In this document: positions 24,201 to 34,081 of the stretch, piece after piece
Numbering within the stretch: position 1 is the first letter of the stretch
Layout of the letters: each line of letters starts with the position of its first letter
NCBI GenBank assembly: GCA_000727475.1
Contig: KL647295.1
Span: 1,385,600-1,449,599 of the forward strand
Origin: Sarcocystis neurona
Taxonomy: Eukaryota; Apicomplexa; Conoidasida; Eucoccidiorida; Sarcocystidae
Reading direction: 5' to 3'
Length of the DNA stretch: 64,000 nucleotides
Notes under the pieces: model-generated
What the model was told of the DNA's origin: nothing
The model's database searches: none
Seen by the model: the letters and a program-made list of their open reading frames with translations, nothing else
Made by a program: the position numbers and the translations under genes

Positions 24201-25610
24201 GTGCATGCGTACCTTGACACGCACCCCGTTGCATGCGTTTTTTTGCGGTCTTGTTCCCTTTCGGAGAACTATTTATCTGCGAGCGCATACGTCGTCTTCC
24301 AAGCGTGCGTTTGCGCTTCATAATTTTCTTTCGTTGCTGGCGAGCTATGCGTGCGTGCCTCTGTGTCTCCAGGAATTCAAGAGGCGCTGGAGAAAGGCGT
24401 CCGACTGACTCACAAGCAGCAGCGCATAGTGAACAAGTTACGCCGGAACGTGCTTAGTAGCGGCAAGGGCGGGCAGCAACGAGGAAAAGCCGAGTCGGCG
24501 GCTCTGCCTACCGTAGATGAGGTCAGCACACCAGCCGCGCAGCGGCAGTCGCAGTGGCAAAACGAGCACCGTTGCACGTGTCGCAGCTGCAACAACAGCG
24601 CGTGCAAGGACAACGAACGGGCCACGGCGACAGCGACATAAGCAGAAGCGGCAACAGTAGCACCGGCGTCACGAGCAGGAGCAGTGACAGTAGTAACGAC
24701 AGCAAAATAGAAGCAGCAGCAGCGACGGTAGCGGCGCGGCACCAGTTGTCTTCGAAGCGTGTGATTGCTGAAGCTCCTCTACATTTTTCAGTCTGCAGGG
24801 CTCCGTCCATCTTTTGTTTCCGCTATTCCAATACACTCACGTATGCACGCATGCTATATATATATGTATGTGCAACAGGAAGATGTATAGCTAGGTGATT
24901 GCGGGTGGATAGACTAAGGGGTTTAAGCGCACACAACGTAGTCCACATGATATACAAATACTCACAAACGCCTCGGTGCACGTAGACGAGCAAGTCTGCC
25001 TAGACGAATTATACGTGTGCTTTAGTTCAGCGTATTCATCTTCTCTGTGTATAATACAGACACAGTTTTCCTACGTGGAGAGAGGGACAAACAGGTACCC
25101 GCATGCACACTGCGCGACGCCATCGGCGAGTCGGTGTTTGATGAAGATTCCCGTATGCGTACATATCTGCATACCCCGTCTAGGAAATGCTGGTGTATAT
25201 ATAAGGTGTATCAGCTGGCGACCTACAAATATGTGTATACGAAGGATACAGAAAAGGATACATCATTGCATGTTCTAGGTGTTATGTGTAGGTGCCTGTA
25301 GATAGGGGTGAATGTAGCGTATCAAGAACTATGTGCAGAGTGACTGTCCACCAGCCGTATGCGTCTTGTGCCCTAGCATGCGACGCTGGTACTGCTGCTG
25401 TTGTTGCCTCGTTACATGCAGATAGCGAAGAGACGGCGACGGGAGCAGCAGTTGCGCCTTCGGCAAGACAAGAAGAAGGCCGCAGAAGCAGCACGAAAAG
25501 GGAAGGCGAAGTGGATGCGCAAGCAGCAGGCGAAGGCCGCGCGGCGAGGAGCAAAAAATCGATCAATTCTTCTTGTCAGAAACCCGTCCAAACGCAAACG
25601 GGCAGGATGA
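10617..25610 (+). CDS. DEAD-box ATP-dependent RNA helicase, DBP10/DDX54 family (eight exons)
   Basis: Model: join(10617..12257, 14013..14163, 15355..15496, 16829..19558, 21100..21201, 22201..22292, 24373..24521, 25422..25610), 5,196 nt, 1,731 residues, all junctions in phase. Dbp10 is a nucleolar helicase of 60S ribosomal subunit assembly. Core motifs: [14 protein letters not shown] (249-263), TGSGKT (277-282), PTRELA (about 309), DEAD (456-459), SAT (about 487), TDVAARGLD (606-614), [11 protein letters not shown] (635-645). Family-specific parts follow: [19 protein letters not shown] (about 904) with HPAF (936), ILGDEAEDL (1537) running across a splice into [11 protein letters not shown] (the DBP10 C-terminal domain), and a Lys/Arg-rich tail. 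It is about twice the usual family length: a Ser/Gly-rich head, a Ser/Asp insertion inside RecA domain 1 (about 330-400), and some 600 residues of Gln/Ser/Gly/Glu repeats between 955 and 1510. The start is the first in-frame ATG after a good acceptor-like site; an upstream exon cannot be excluded. Confidence 0.88.
12657..12855. repeat. (GTAT)n tetranucleotide array
   Basis: About 200 bases of tandem GTAT with GTATAT and GTAG interruptions, inside DBP10 intron 1. A shorter (CATA)n run sits at 13863-13892. Confidence 0.9.
13325..13605. repeat. Pyrimidine minisatellite of CTCTCCGTGTCTCCG-type units
   Basis: Tandem, variably spaced copies of CTCTCCGTSTCTC and related 6-14 base pieces. The plus strand is almost purely pyrimidine. 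It lies about 400 bases before the exon 2 acceptor and is open in all plus-strand frames only because the repeat has no stop. Confidence 0.85.
14013..14163 (+). CDS. DBP10 exon 2 (start of RecA domain 2)
   Basis: Encodes [19 protein letters not shown] and [19 protein letters not shown], motifs IV and V-proximal. Acceptor tttctgtgcag|CGA, donor AAGG|GTAGGC; leaves in phase 1. Confidence 0.88.
15355..15496 (+). CDS. DBP10 exon 3 (motifs V and VI)
   Basis: Encodes [17 protein letters not shown] and the arginine-finger motif [10 protein letters not shown]. The junction codon G|CG gives Ala after LFRK; the donor is GGCAG|GTCAGA. The upstream intron is rich in CTG runs that merge into the acceptor tract. 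Confidence 0.88.
16829..19558 (+). CDS. DBP10 exon 4 (end of core plus giant repeat region)
   Basis: About 910 codons. It starts [13 protein letters not shown], completing RecA2, and ends at [16 protein letters not shown] plus HAVQERQ with donor CAGCG|GTGAGA. Between these lie long Ala/Gly, Ser/Gly, Gln, Glu and Gly/Arg tracts made of GCA, CAG, GAG and GGA codons. Conserved islands are near 17600-17720 (YKTRPAASR...HPAF), near 17960-18060 ([18 protein letters not shown]), and 19420-19558. The open frame spans the entire exon. Confidence 0.85.
21100..21201 (+). CDS. DBP10 exon 5 (DBP10 C-terminal domain)
   Basis: Encodes [19 protein letters not shown] then a basic run ([12 protein letters not shown]). 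The acceptor is ctctgttcgtag and the donor AAGAA|GTAAGC. It joins exon 4 exactly at the family-conserved D-E-A...W-D-x-K-K-K/R segment. Confidence 0.85.
21179..21862 (-). other. Antisense open frame across DBP10 intron 5
   Basis: 227 codons on the minus strand, overlapping the end of exon 5 and most of the intron that follows. It contains [20 protein letters not shown] and [15 protein letters not shown]. It may be a by-product of CTG runs read in reverse (Gln/Ala/Asn), or a nested antisense gene. No family was recognised and no splice or start signal favours it. Confidence 0.2.
21939..22082. repeat. 30-bp minisatellite in DBP10 intron 5
   Basis: About 4.5 copies of a unit beginning CTGTCTGACTACTGCCGCTG, diverging towards the 3' end. 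The multiple-of-three length keeps frames open, giving a minus-strand [10 protein letters not shown] repeat. Confidence 0.85.
22201..22292 (+). CDS. DBP10 exon 6
   Basis: Encodes [20 protein letters not shown] then [10 protein letters not shown]. The GGRPI...Y segment corresponds to the G-x-Y/x-I...Y-K/R stretch after the W-D-x-K-K motif in this family. Acceptor cggcttttcttcgag|A fits the phase-2 exit of exon 5. The donor chosen, ATGC|GTGTTG, is weak and was picked because it gives the phase the next exon needs; GAGA|GTAGAC is an alternative. Confidence 0.6.
24373..24521 (+). CDS. DBP10 exon 7
   Basis: Encodes [20 protein letters not shown] then [12 protein letters not shown], ending LPTVDE with donor GATGAG|GTCAGC in phase 0. 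The acceptor cctctgtgtctccag is strong. L-T/K-x-K-Q-Q-x-x-x-x-x-R-R resembles the basic C-terminal region of DDX54. Confidence 0.65.
25422..25610 (+). CDS. DBP10 exon 8 (basic C-terminus)
   Basis: 62 codons plus stop: [34 protein letters not shown], ending [11 protein letters not shown]. Acceptor cgttacatgcag|ATA, phase 0, matching exon 7. Family members end in a similar Lys/Arg-rich tail suited to RNA binding and nucleolar retention. Confidence 0.7.
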   Translation: MAKRRRREQQLRLRQDKKKAAEAARKGKAKWMRKQQAKAARRGAKNRSILLVRNPSKRKRAG

Positions 25611-25799
25611 TGCAACAACAACAGCAGTAGCAGCGACGGCACCACAGCCCGAAACAGGGAGCAATTTCTTTGTGCAGGGTTGTAACCGTAGCAGCTGACG
25701 GGATGTGCGGACGTGCGTGAAAACAAGTTTATCTACCGAATCACATCGGGCACGTCACAAGCGATGTGTGAGATACACGTATGCAAGAAACAACGTTTT

Positions 25800-25834
<35 letters not shown>

Positions 25835-28800
25835 TTTCACATCATTCAAGAGTCGAGGGCGTGTACATGGTAGCCCGTCGTCTGCTCGTATATGTGTGTC
25901 TCCAACCGGTGCTATACTAATGAGTGCATACATATGTATGTATACACGTGTCTGCGGAGATGCGTACTTGCATCTGGTGCACGGAGGGTCGGTGGGAGAC
26001 GGCTTGTGCCGCTGTCGCTCTTGCCATATCGGCAGGGCAGCCGGCAATTGTGGAGAGTACATATGAGGGTAGAGGATCCGAGGCGTTCGTGACTTACTTA
26101 TACGTATGTGCTTCCACATATGCATGAGAGTTCATGCATATATATAGATATATACAAGCTGTGGATATGCACGTATGCATGTTTCTGCATACAAACAGGA
26201 CATCCACGCAGTCGAATAGGGCTGTTACTCGTCGACCTCACACGTCTATGATGTGTATGCAGGTAGTCAAGTACTCTTGCGAAGCCTCGCTCCGGCAGAG
26301 TTAAAAACAGAACTTCGAAAATAGTTGGAGGCGTGCTAATTGCGTCGTCCTACTGTTGGAAAGGCAGCGAAGAAATGCGGCAACACTGACGTAACGAAAG
26401 TTGTTATGGATGCGCTTTCATTGTGGCGGGGAAATGGTTGATATGCAGAGGCTGCGTACGAAGTGCGTCATTTCGATTAAGAGAAGAATTCAATTCTGAA
26501 GGTCCCATTAGCCACATGGGTCACTGTCCTGCACACTGGGCAAAGTGCTCTCTCTGTCCAGGGCTGCAAGACAAGTTCGTCAGTTACTCCCGCACGCGCC
26601 ACACAACGCGAGCCACACTGGTACTTGGACGTACACATATGTGTTATATCTCCATGCGTGTTACTTGGACGTACGGATACATGTATATATTTCCATATTA
26701 CCTCATATGAATAGGAGCAATGCGTGTGTATACGTGTGTGTGCGTTGGCACACGTATGAGCACAGTGCAGTATACGTAGGTCCAGAGACCCACGTCCGCC
26801 ACCACCGGAAGTAGTTGTCTTTTCTTCTGCATTAAGGACGACAGCGTAAGCAGGCGAGGCCAAGTGTAGAAAGTGTTTTTTGGCTGCTGGGCACCGGCGG
26901 CGCTGTTGCCATGGTGCGTGATGGCTGTAACTAAAGCACTGCAGATAGCGGATTTCAATGGAAGGTAAAAAGATAAACCCGGAGTGGCGCAGCAGTCAAC
27001 ATACTGAAGGCCACCCGGGAGAATAACAGCTGGCCTTCTGATGAACAGCTTATGCTGCAGAGACAGTGCACGGGCAGCCTCGGCCGCTGAAGCCGAACCA
27101 GCTGCCTGGTTCGCGAAGCGGAATTTGGCCGCTGATGCGGTTTTGGCGAACGTCACTGCAGGATTCTCTCAGAGCGTGTATTTTTTTCTAGAAGTGCCGG
27201 AACGATGTGGCTCGCGGTGCGGTACTGGACAAGTGCCCATGTAAGCTAGTAGGTCGCCACAAAAGTGCGACACGTTAGCCGGGGTAAACGCGTTTGCAGA
27301 GCTCGGCTGCATGCATTCCTTCTCCGCGCAGCGTGCCGTCTCCGGATGTACCCTGCAGGGCACATTGCTGCTGCGCCGCAAATTTCTGGTTTGAACCCTT
27401 TCCACTTTCTTTTACGCATGCATTCCTCCTCTGACTCAGGCCTGTTGCCGCGCTGCACCCACCGCGCGCGTTGCAGCCTTCGCTTATGGTCACTGGGTCC
27501 ACTGCAATTCGTGTGCGCTATCGCTTGCTGCCTGGCTTTCACTTGGCGTGCCTTTTAGTCTCCTGTGTACAGCACGTTACTCTGCACCCGATATTCCTTA
27601 AGGGCTCCCTGCGCGTCGCCACTGCATGCAGGGATCTACGCTGTGCTCCATTCAGCCGACACACCCCCCTTTTGCTGTGCACCACGCGTTTCAAGTCAAT
27701 TCACCTATTCACTCTGCAAGTAATTGATCAGCTGCGTGCCCTTCGCCTTTCCTTTGGAGAAATCCTGCGATGAAGCTGTCCTCTCTACACGTAGATTTTC
27801 CCGCACTATTACGATTCTGCCATTCACTCGTTGCATGTCAGCCGCTGAACCGCGTTGTCGGAAAGTGCCTTGCGTCACGTTAGACCTGCTCTCATGTGTG
27901 TGTCCACGTGTGGTCGCCCTTTTCTGTTGGCGAATCCCGTGTGCCATCTGGCTCGGTTTTTTTGTGAAGAAGACATAGCGAGAACGACAATACCAATCTC
28001 TCTGCACGCGTCCGTTCCCCGTAATGTGCTGCATTCCCCGGGAGAAGCGTCACGCGATCTTCATTGCGCAAGACGCCTGACTGCCTATTTTCGCCAACCA
28101 TGCAAGGCTGCAGAGGCAGCACTGTCAGTTTATACGGCAAACAGCCTCCCGTAGGCACGTACAGCGGGGCTCCGGCTTCGTTGTTGCTTATGTGTAGCAA
28201 AAGTGGTCACCTGTAATGCAGCAAAAGGTCTCTTCTGAAGAATACGAATCGCGCACGAACCTCTTTCAAAGATAGCAAGGACCTACAGCATCTCTACAAC
28301 TGGGTCTAAGTTCGAGTCGTCCCCCGCTCAGCAGAAGCTTTATTGCCATGCAGCACCTCTTGCACCTTCTCGGGCTGCACGGTAGCAAGATTCGTCCGTC
28401 TCGCCTTCCACACCGATATTTTACATGGCGAGGGAAAAAGGCACAAAGGAAAGTAGACTTTTGTGGCAAAAGAAGAGATCCAGCGGCTCCGGTGCAGCTG
28501 TGTCGTTTTTCCCGTCATACTGCCCCACTATTGTGTCTCTGTGATGTGTATGATTAGGATTACTACTTGACGAGTATGTCGGGTGATGGCGGGAAGAGCC
28601 GTGCTCTGCAGGAACGCGAAAGCGAAGCACGCGAACACCGAAGGGGTGGCGTTAAGCGCGCATCTACAAGGAAAGAACTAATTCTGTCCACAGGGAGCGT
28701 GCAGCGCTGTAAAGTTTGGCTCTGCGCTTGTCTGCGTTGGGTGCCCGGCAGACCCTGCGGAAGGAAGGCACTCGCAGAGAGGGCAGGGAGAAGAAAGAAG

Positions 28801-29200
28801 GTGCCTAACGAGCTTTAAGAAGGCAAGCTTCACGGCACGGCGTTTTTCTTTGGGTAGAACCTGCGTGAGTTTGATAGAAGGAGCGAAATGGGAAATATAC
28901 ATCTGCCGACTAAGACGGGAACGTCTTGTTAAGCACACGCATCGTTGCTTCAACGATGACGGCGCCGAGGCCGTTGAAAGGAGCAGCCATCACCATGCGG
29001 CGAGGCGCCGGCTGCAGCAGCCCCTTCACTACGCCCTTCGCATGCACCACCTCACGCAGGGCATGCACGACGCCCGCAAATCCTGGACACAGCACAGTCA
29101 CCCGCAGGTCGCAGCAGCCCGGAGCTTCACCGTCGCTCGGGGCCTGAAGATTTCAGACATTCTGATCAAACGTCACCGGCACACATAAAAAGTACATATG
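25611..29200. other. Spacer, with a repeat-poor island at 26.2-29.2 kb
   Basis: A (GT)14 run lies at 25803-25831. From about 26200 the CAG and TA repeats almost vanish and base composition is even; scattered open frames of 60-110 codons occur on both strands (26423-26560 + with SHMGHCPAHWAKCSLCPG; 27041-27244 +; 28567-28818 +; 28306-28518 -; 28910-29101 -). None gives a recognisable protein. It may be a decayed mobile element or an unrecognised gene. Confidence 0.4.
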
Positions 29201-32200
29201 CATTCGTACCGGTATATATGTATAGATACACATGCGTTTGACCCTCTACATATATATGTATGCGTATATTCGTATGCACCTGTGTGTGCGTATCTATCTC
29301 TGTATGCGTGTGTCTATCTATACAGACACATGTGTGTACTGTGTGGATGAACACACACGTATATATATATATATATATATAAATCTTTATTCATTCTTAT
29401 GCACCTGTGTGTGCACACCTATGTCTCTGCGCGTGTGTCCACCTTTAAATAAAGGCACGTGCATGTGTTGTGTGTGATCAGATATATATACATATGTATA
29501 TATACGTAGTGGCACATATCATGAAAAATGCCTCTGTGTATGTGTGTGTGTGTGTGGGCGTGTGACGCTGTAGCCAGCACCCGCTACACAATCGCATGCA
29601 CCGCGACAAATACGCGGGGCGGTGGTTCTGTTGTAGACGGGCAAGGCTGTGTTTACCGACGAAGAAGCAGTGAAAGGGCGTGAGTAATAAACATCTACAC
29701 ATCCACACGCAACAAGCTTTCGTCTACTACAAATAGTCTGTAGGTACATATGTCTATACACACATGCACATACACACATATGTGTATATTCTGATTTAGG
29801 TATGTGCATATATGTATATGCTGAGGTCCGAGCACTGAAATGTGCGGATTCAGTCGAGGTTTGGGGCTGGGGAGGCGAGCTGAAAGGCAGACGCATCTGC
29901 TCTTTTTCTTCCGCAGAGAGAAGGGAGAAGAGGCGTTGCCCACTTCCGCCCGAGTGCAGGTAGGTGCGACAGCTGCCCGCGTCGGGGCGTCTTCGACGTG
30001 GAGGACGGCAGAGAGCAGCCGGCGCAGCTCTTCTCTCTCGCACGCATTGCATGCCCTCAACTGCTTCCGTAGCTTACACATACATTTATACACGGGTGTG
30101 TACATATATTCAATAAGAAAGACCTACTACGACTTCCCGACCGACCCGCATACATATAAATACACCGGGACACCGAGAGAATCACTGAACTTTATAGACA
30201 GAGAGACACGAGAACATATACAAACGAGCAGTCACACGCCTTCTACAAAGATATATATAGAGAGAGGGGGAGAAAGCGAGAGGTGAAGCTGCATATATCA
30301 ACTTGTGGGTCACGTGCATATACACATATATACATATATAGAGGTGAGGATGCATATATAATTATGTATCTGAACAACAGAGAAAGACAGAGAAGACCTT
30401 CTTGTACGTGGGGAGAGATAGAGAGAGCTGCACGCACCTACGTCCACAGATATTTCTACGCATGTGTATATCCAGACGTACATGGGTATACGGAGAGCCG
30501 GGGACTACACGAGTACACAGACGTGCAAACACTTCTGTGTACTTCTTCACAGGTGCATCACAGGTGTAGCTGCTTCTATCAAAATGTAGCGAGGCAGGGC
30601 TGGAAGCCGTTCTCGCTCCAGCGGTGAGCGAGGAGGTACACAGGCGACTGCCGGCGTTCTACACAAGTCCACGTGCGCGCGTCGCAGCCAGCAGCAGCTG
30701 CAGGAGCAGCGGCAGCTCACGACACTGCACCAGCAGCTCGAACAGCAGCGGCAGCATCAGCTTTAACAATGGAAGCAGCAGCACCTCTAACAACAGGAGC
30801 AGCACCATCAGCTCTACCAACAGCAGCGGCAGCTCGAACGACGGAAGGAGCAGCAGCTCGAACAGCAGCACCAGCAGTAGCTCTAGCAACAGCAGCAGCA
30901 GCTCTAACAGCAGCAGCACCATCAGCTTTAACAACAGCAGCAGCAGCAGCTCTAACAAGAGCAGTGTCAGCAGTTCGAACAACAGCAGCAGCAGCAGCTC
31001 TAACAGCAGGAACAGCATCTTCCGCTGCTTGTGGGGGCTGCTGCGTGTGTTCTGCCTGCGAGGTATGAAAGTGCACGTGTAGCAGCTTCAAGCGTGTCCT
31101 GCTCCTTGGGTAGCAGCAGCAGCGTCGTATGTCCCACCTTGCAAGTGAGCGGCTCCTGCTTCATCGGCTTTGCAGACAGCAACGATATGACGACGTGCTG
31201 CCTCAAAGGGAGACGTTAAGAAGGAACTGATCGCACTTGAAGCGAAGCCGACAGCAAATGTTGTCGCAGCAGACGACGCCGGGGTGCTGCAGCGAGTAGC
31301 AGATGATACAGCAGCAATGCCGTCTGTGTTGACCTAGACGAGAGCCGCTCTGCTTCACATATATATATATGTACGTATACACTCGCCTTCTCTCCCTCCC
31401 TCTCTCTATATATACACGAATTCTATTATATTCCTGCAGACAACAAAGAATATACGTATACATATATATATATATATATCTATATATATGTGGTTTCTAC
31501 TATATCCCTGTATATAACAAAGTATAGTGGTGAGGTGAGAACGTGTCTGTTTACGAAGTGGATCCCCGCTTCCTGTATATATAGGACAAATCTACAATAT
31601 TTATCCGAGAGACATACCTCATACATGTATCTATAGCAAATATACGTATATGACGCATACGTGTACCTGGTGTATATACGGGATGCATACATTTACATAT
31701 ATATATATTCATATATGTACAAATAGGTACCCATGCATACATATACATGGATACCTACGCGCTACGTGTAGGGTGTATATGTAGAGAGGGAAGGTTAGAT
31801 GAAAAATATATGTATATGAGAGATAGAGGGCGCGTATATATAGGGCGGCGCGCTACGTCTATGATGTATGTGCATGCCTGGTGTATATGGCGGATGCATA
31901 CACTGGTATACCTACATGTATATATATATATATACGTATCCATACGCATATAGCCACGCGCTATGTATGGGGTGTATATAGAGGAGGGAAGGGCAGGTGA
32001 GGAACGTATATATATGAGAGATAGAGAGCACCCGTATGTAGGCGTGTCCTACATACGTAGTGTGTGTATTTCTGCCTTTCAAATACACGAGAGTGGGGAT
32101 CTACAGGGTTTACATATAAGGTGCATTTGTACTGCGCATGCATGCGAAAGGGCTCCAAGGCCTCCTGTATCCCGTATATATATATGTATCCGGGGAGTGA

Positions 32201-33277
32201 GTATATATTGAGTATGTATGTAGATACATACAAAAATGTACGTCTACACACCTAAATACAGAACCGTGGTACACATGCACACAGAGATAGAGAGACACAG
32301 GAAGACTGATAAAGCTAGATAGATAGGTATAGGTAGATACACATACGTAGATACGTGTATAATTATTGGATATTTAGACAGATATAGATAAATGGATAGG
32401 CACAAAGACATAGATAGATCGATACGAAGAAGGCGTACTTGTTGGAGATATATACGTGGACAGCATGTACGAGTGTATATATGTGATCGGGTCGTTAGGA
32501 TGTTCAGAAGAAGAGGACGCTGTTTATTACGTGGAAAGCCGATTTTCACAAGTATGGCTGCGGTTGTGACACAGTGGCCTCCCTACCGTGACTATACACA
32601 GGAGTATATACGGGCATCCACTATGTATGTACATACGTACATATATACATGTGTATATATGTATATGTGTATATATGGATATGTGTATATATGTTAATGT
32701 GCGTATGTATGTATGTGTGTACTGCCCATCGGTAGAAAAGACGTAAAAGAGAGCCCCGGCTGTGACGCCCTTGCACCCTCGGCAGGCGCGCACGCGTGGC
32801 TGCACGTCCGTAACACGAGCATCTTCTCCTCACGTAGTCTCATACCCACGCATCTGTATCACCCCTTGCGATACTTCGTCCATCTGCATATATATATATA
32901 TATATATATAGATAGATAGATAGATGGATAGACGTAGATGTGTCTACGTGTGGAGACAAAATGTTCTTGTTCTTGTCTATCCACATATCATTACACGAAC
33001 CGGTGCATGCAGAGAAGTATTCACATATATATATACATGTGTTTTTGTACGTAGTCCTACGTGTTTGTACATATATATATATATATATGCATGCCTGTAG
33101 CTGTGGGTATATACGTGTGTACGCGTCTGCGTGGACACTTCTACTGCCAGTACGGATACGGTACCTTTGACTGCCCTCCCGACCTTACCTATCTATACCT
33201 ATACCTCTATGTATATATACATATATATATATATGACCACAGACGTGTGTGGGACATTATTCAGTCTCCCTGCAGCA
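29201..33277. other. Spacer with microsatellites and isolated exon-like pieces
   Basis: TA/CA microsatellites occupy 29220-29400, 30240-30360 and 31340-32720. Between them are two exon-like pieces: 29917-29959 (+) and 31138-31201 (-). Near 30072 on the minus strand the frame reads LRKQLRACNACEREELRRLL, also protein-like. No gene model joins these pieces. Confidence 0.35.
30670..31030. repeat. Imperfect AGC/AAC minisatellite
   Basis: About 360 bases of CAGCAGCTCTAACAACAG-type units. All three plus frames stay open or nearly so (Ser/Asn, Ala/Thr or Gln/Leu), and so do minus frames, so coding cannot be read from openness alone. A donor-like GCGAG|GTATGA follows at 31061. Confidence 0.75.
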
Positions 33278-34081
33278 CTACGTGTAGATCGTTTGGCAGT
33301 TTACGTACGGCTCTGCGCAGGTTTCGCTGGTTGACGCTTCGTCTTTTGCTGCTGCATGTCTCTCTGCTGCTTCCGCTTCTTCGCGTGCTGCTGCCACAGC
33401 GGCAGCTGAAATTCTGACCCCGCTGCTGCTGTGAAGCTTCGCCAGCAGCTCGCTGCACGCCCGTCTGGGATGCGCAAAGCTGCCGTCTAACTGCCGTTGA
33501 AGCCACTGCGTCCCCTGCTGCAGTCCTTCACAGAAGCAGCGTGCGGCACTTCGAAGCTTCCCTTTGAAGCTCAACCCACATGCGCTTTCTGCCGCTGCTG
33601 TTGCGGCGTCTGGGGCTGCAGCAGCCGTCCCTGCCGCCCCGGCGGCTGCTTCAGCCGCTGCTGCAGCTGTTCCACAGCCGTCCAGTGCCAGATGTCTGCG
33701 CAGCCTCATATCCCTCTTCGTCGCCTCTTGCACTGCTTGGCCGCCGCTGCTGCTGTTGCTACTTACCCACCACCAGCCCTTCCACGCAGAACGTGCACAG
33801 GCCGGTGGTGCTGCTGCTGTTGCTGCTTCGCCTTCGTGTGAAACGGCTGCCGCAGCTGCAGTGCTTTCGGCCAGAGGGGGGCCTGCTGCTGCTGCCTGCT
33901 GCTGCTGCAACAGACGTAACGCACGCCGCCGCGCCCATCGAGCAGCAATAGCGGCGCGCAGCGCGCGTGTCGTCTGCCCGTTCAGGACTCGGTAGGTGGA
34001 GTCCCGCAGCACTTGTGCGTAGAATCCTTTGTAGGTTGCCTGCAGCATTGGCTTTTCGTTAGTCTGCAGCAGTTCCTTCGC
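33278..34081 (-). CDS. Carrier terminal exon (last repeat end plus Ala-rich tail)
   Basis: Starts at acceptor gctgctgcag|GCG with AKELLQTNEKPMLQATYKGF and stays open for 267 codons to TAG at 33278. A consensus donor TGG|GTAAGT lies inside at 33766-33761; no convincing acceptor follows, so the uninterrupted reading was kept. The end may differ if that donor is used. Confidence 0.6.
   Translation of the reverse strand, partial: AKELLQTNEKPMLQATYKGFYAQVLRDSTYRVLNGQTTRALRAAIAARWARRRALRLLQQQQAAAAGPPLAESTAAAAAVSHEGEAATAAAPPACARSAWKGWWWVSSNSSSGGQAVQEATKRDMRLRRHLALDGCGTAAAAAEAAAGAAGTAAAAPDAATAAAESACGLSFKGKLRSAARCFCEGLQQGTQWLQRQLDGSFAHPRRACSELLAKLHSSSGVRISAAAVAAAREEAEAAERHAAAKDEASTSETCAEPYVNCQTIYT

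Noticed and set aside
28200..28330. Possible tRNA because of an AGTTCGAGTC box-B-like string.
   Set aside because: No matching A box, acceptor stem or anticodon arm could be folded by eye.
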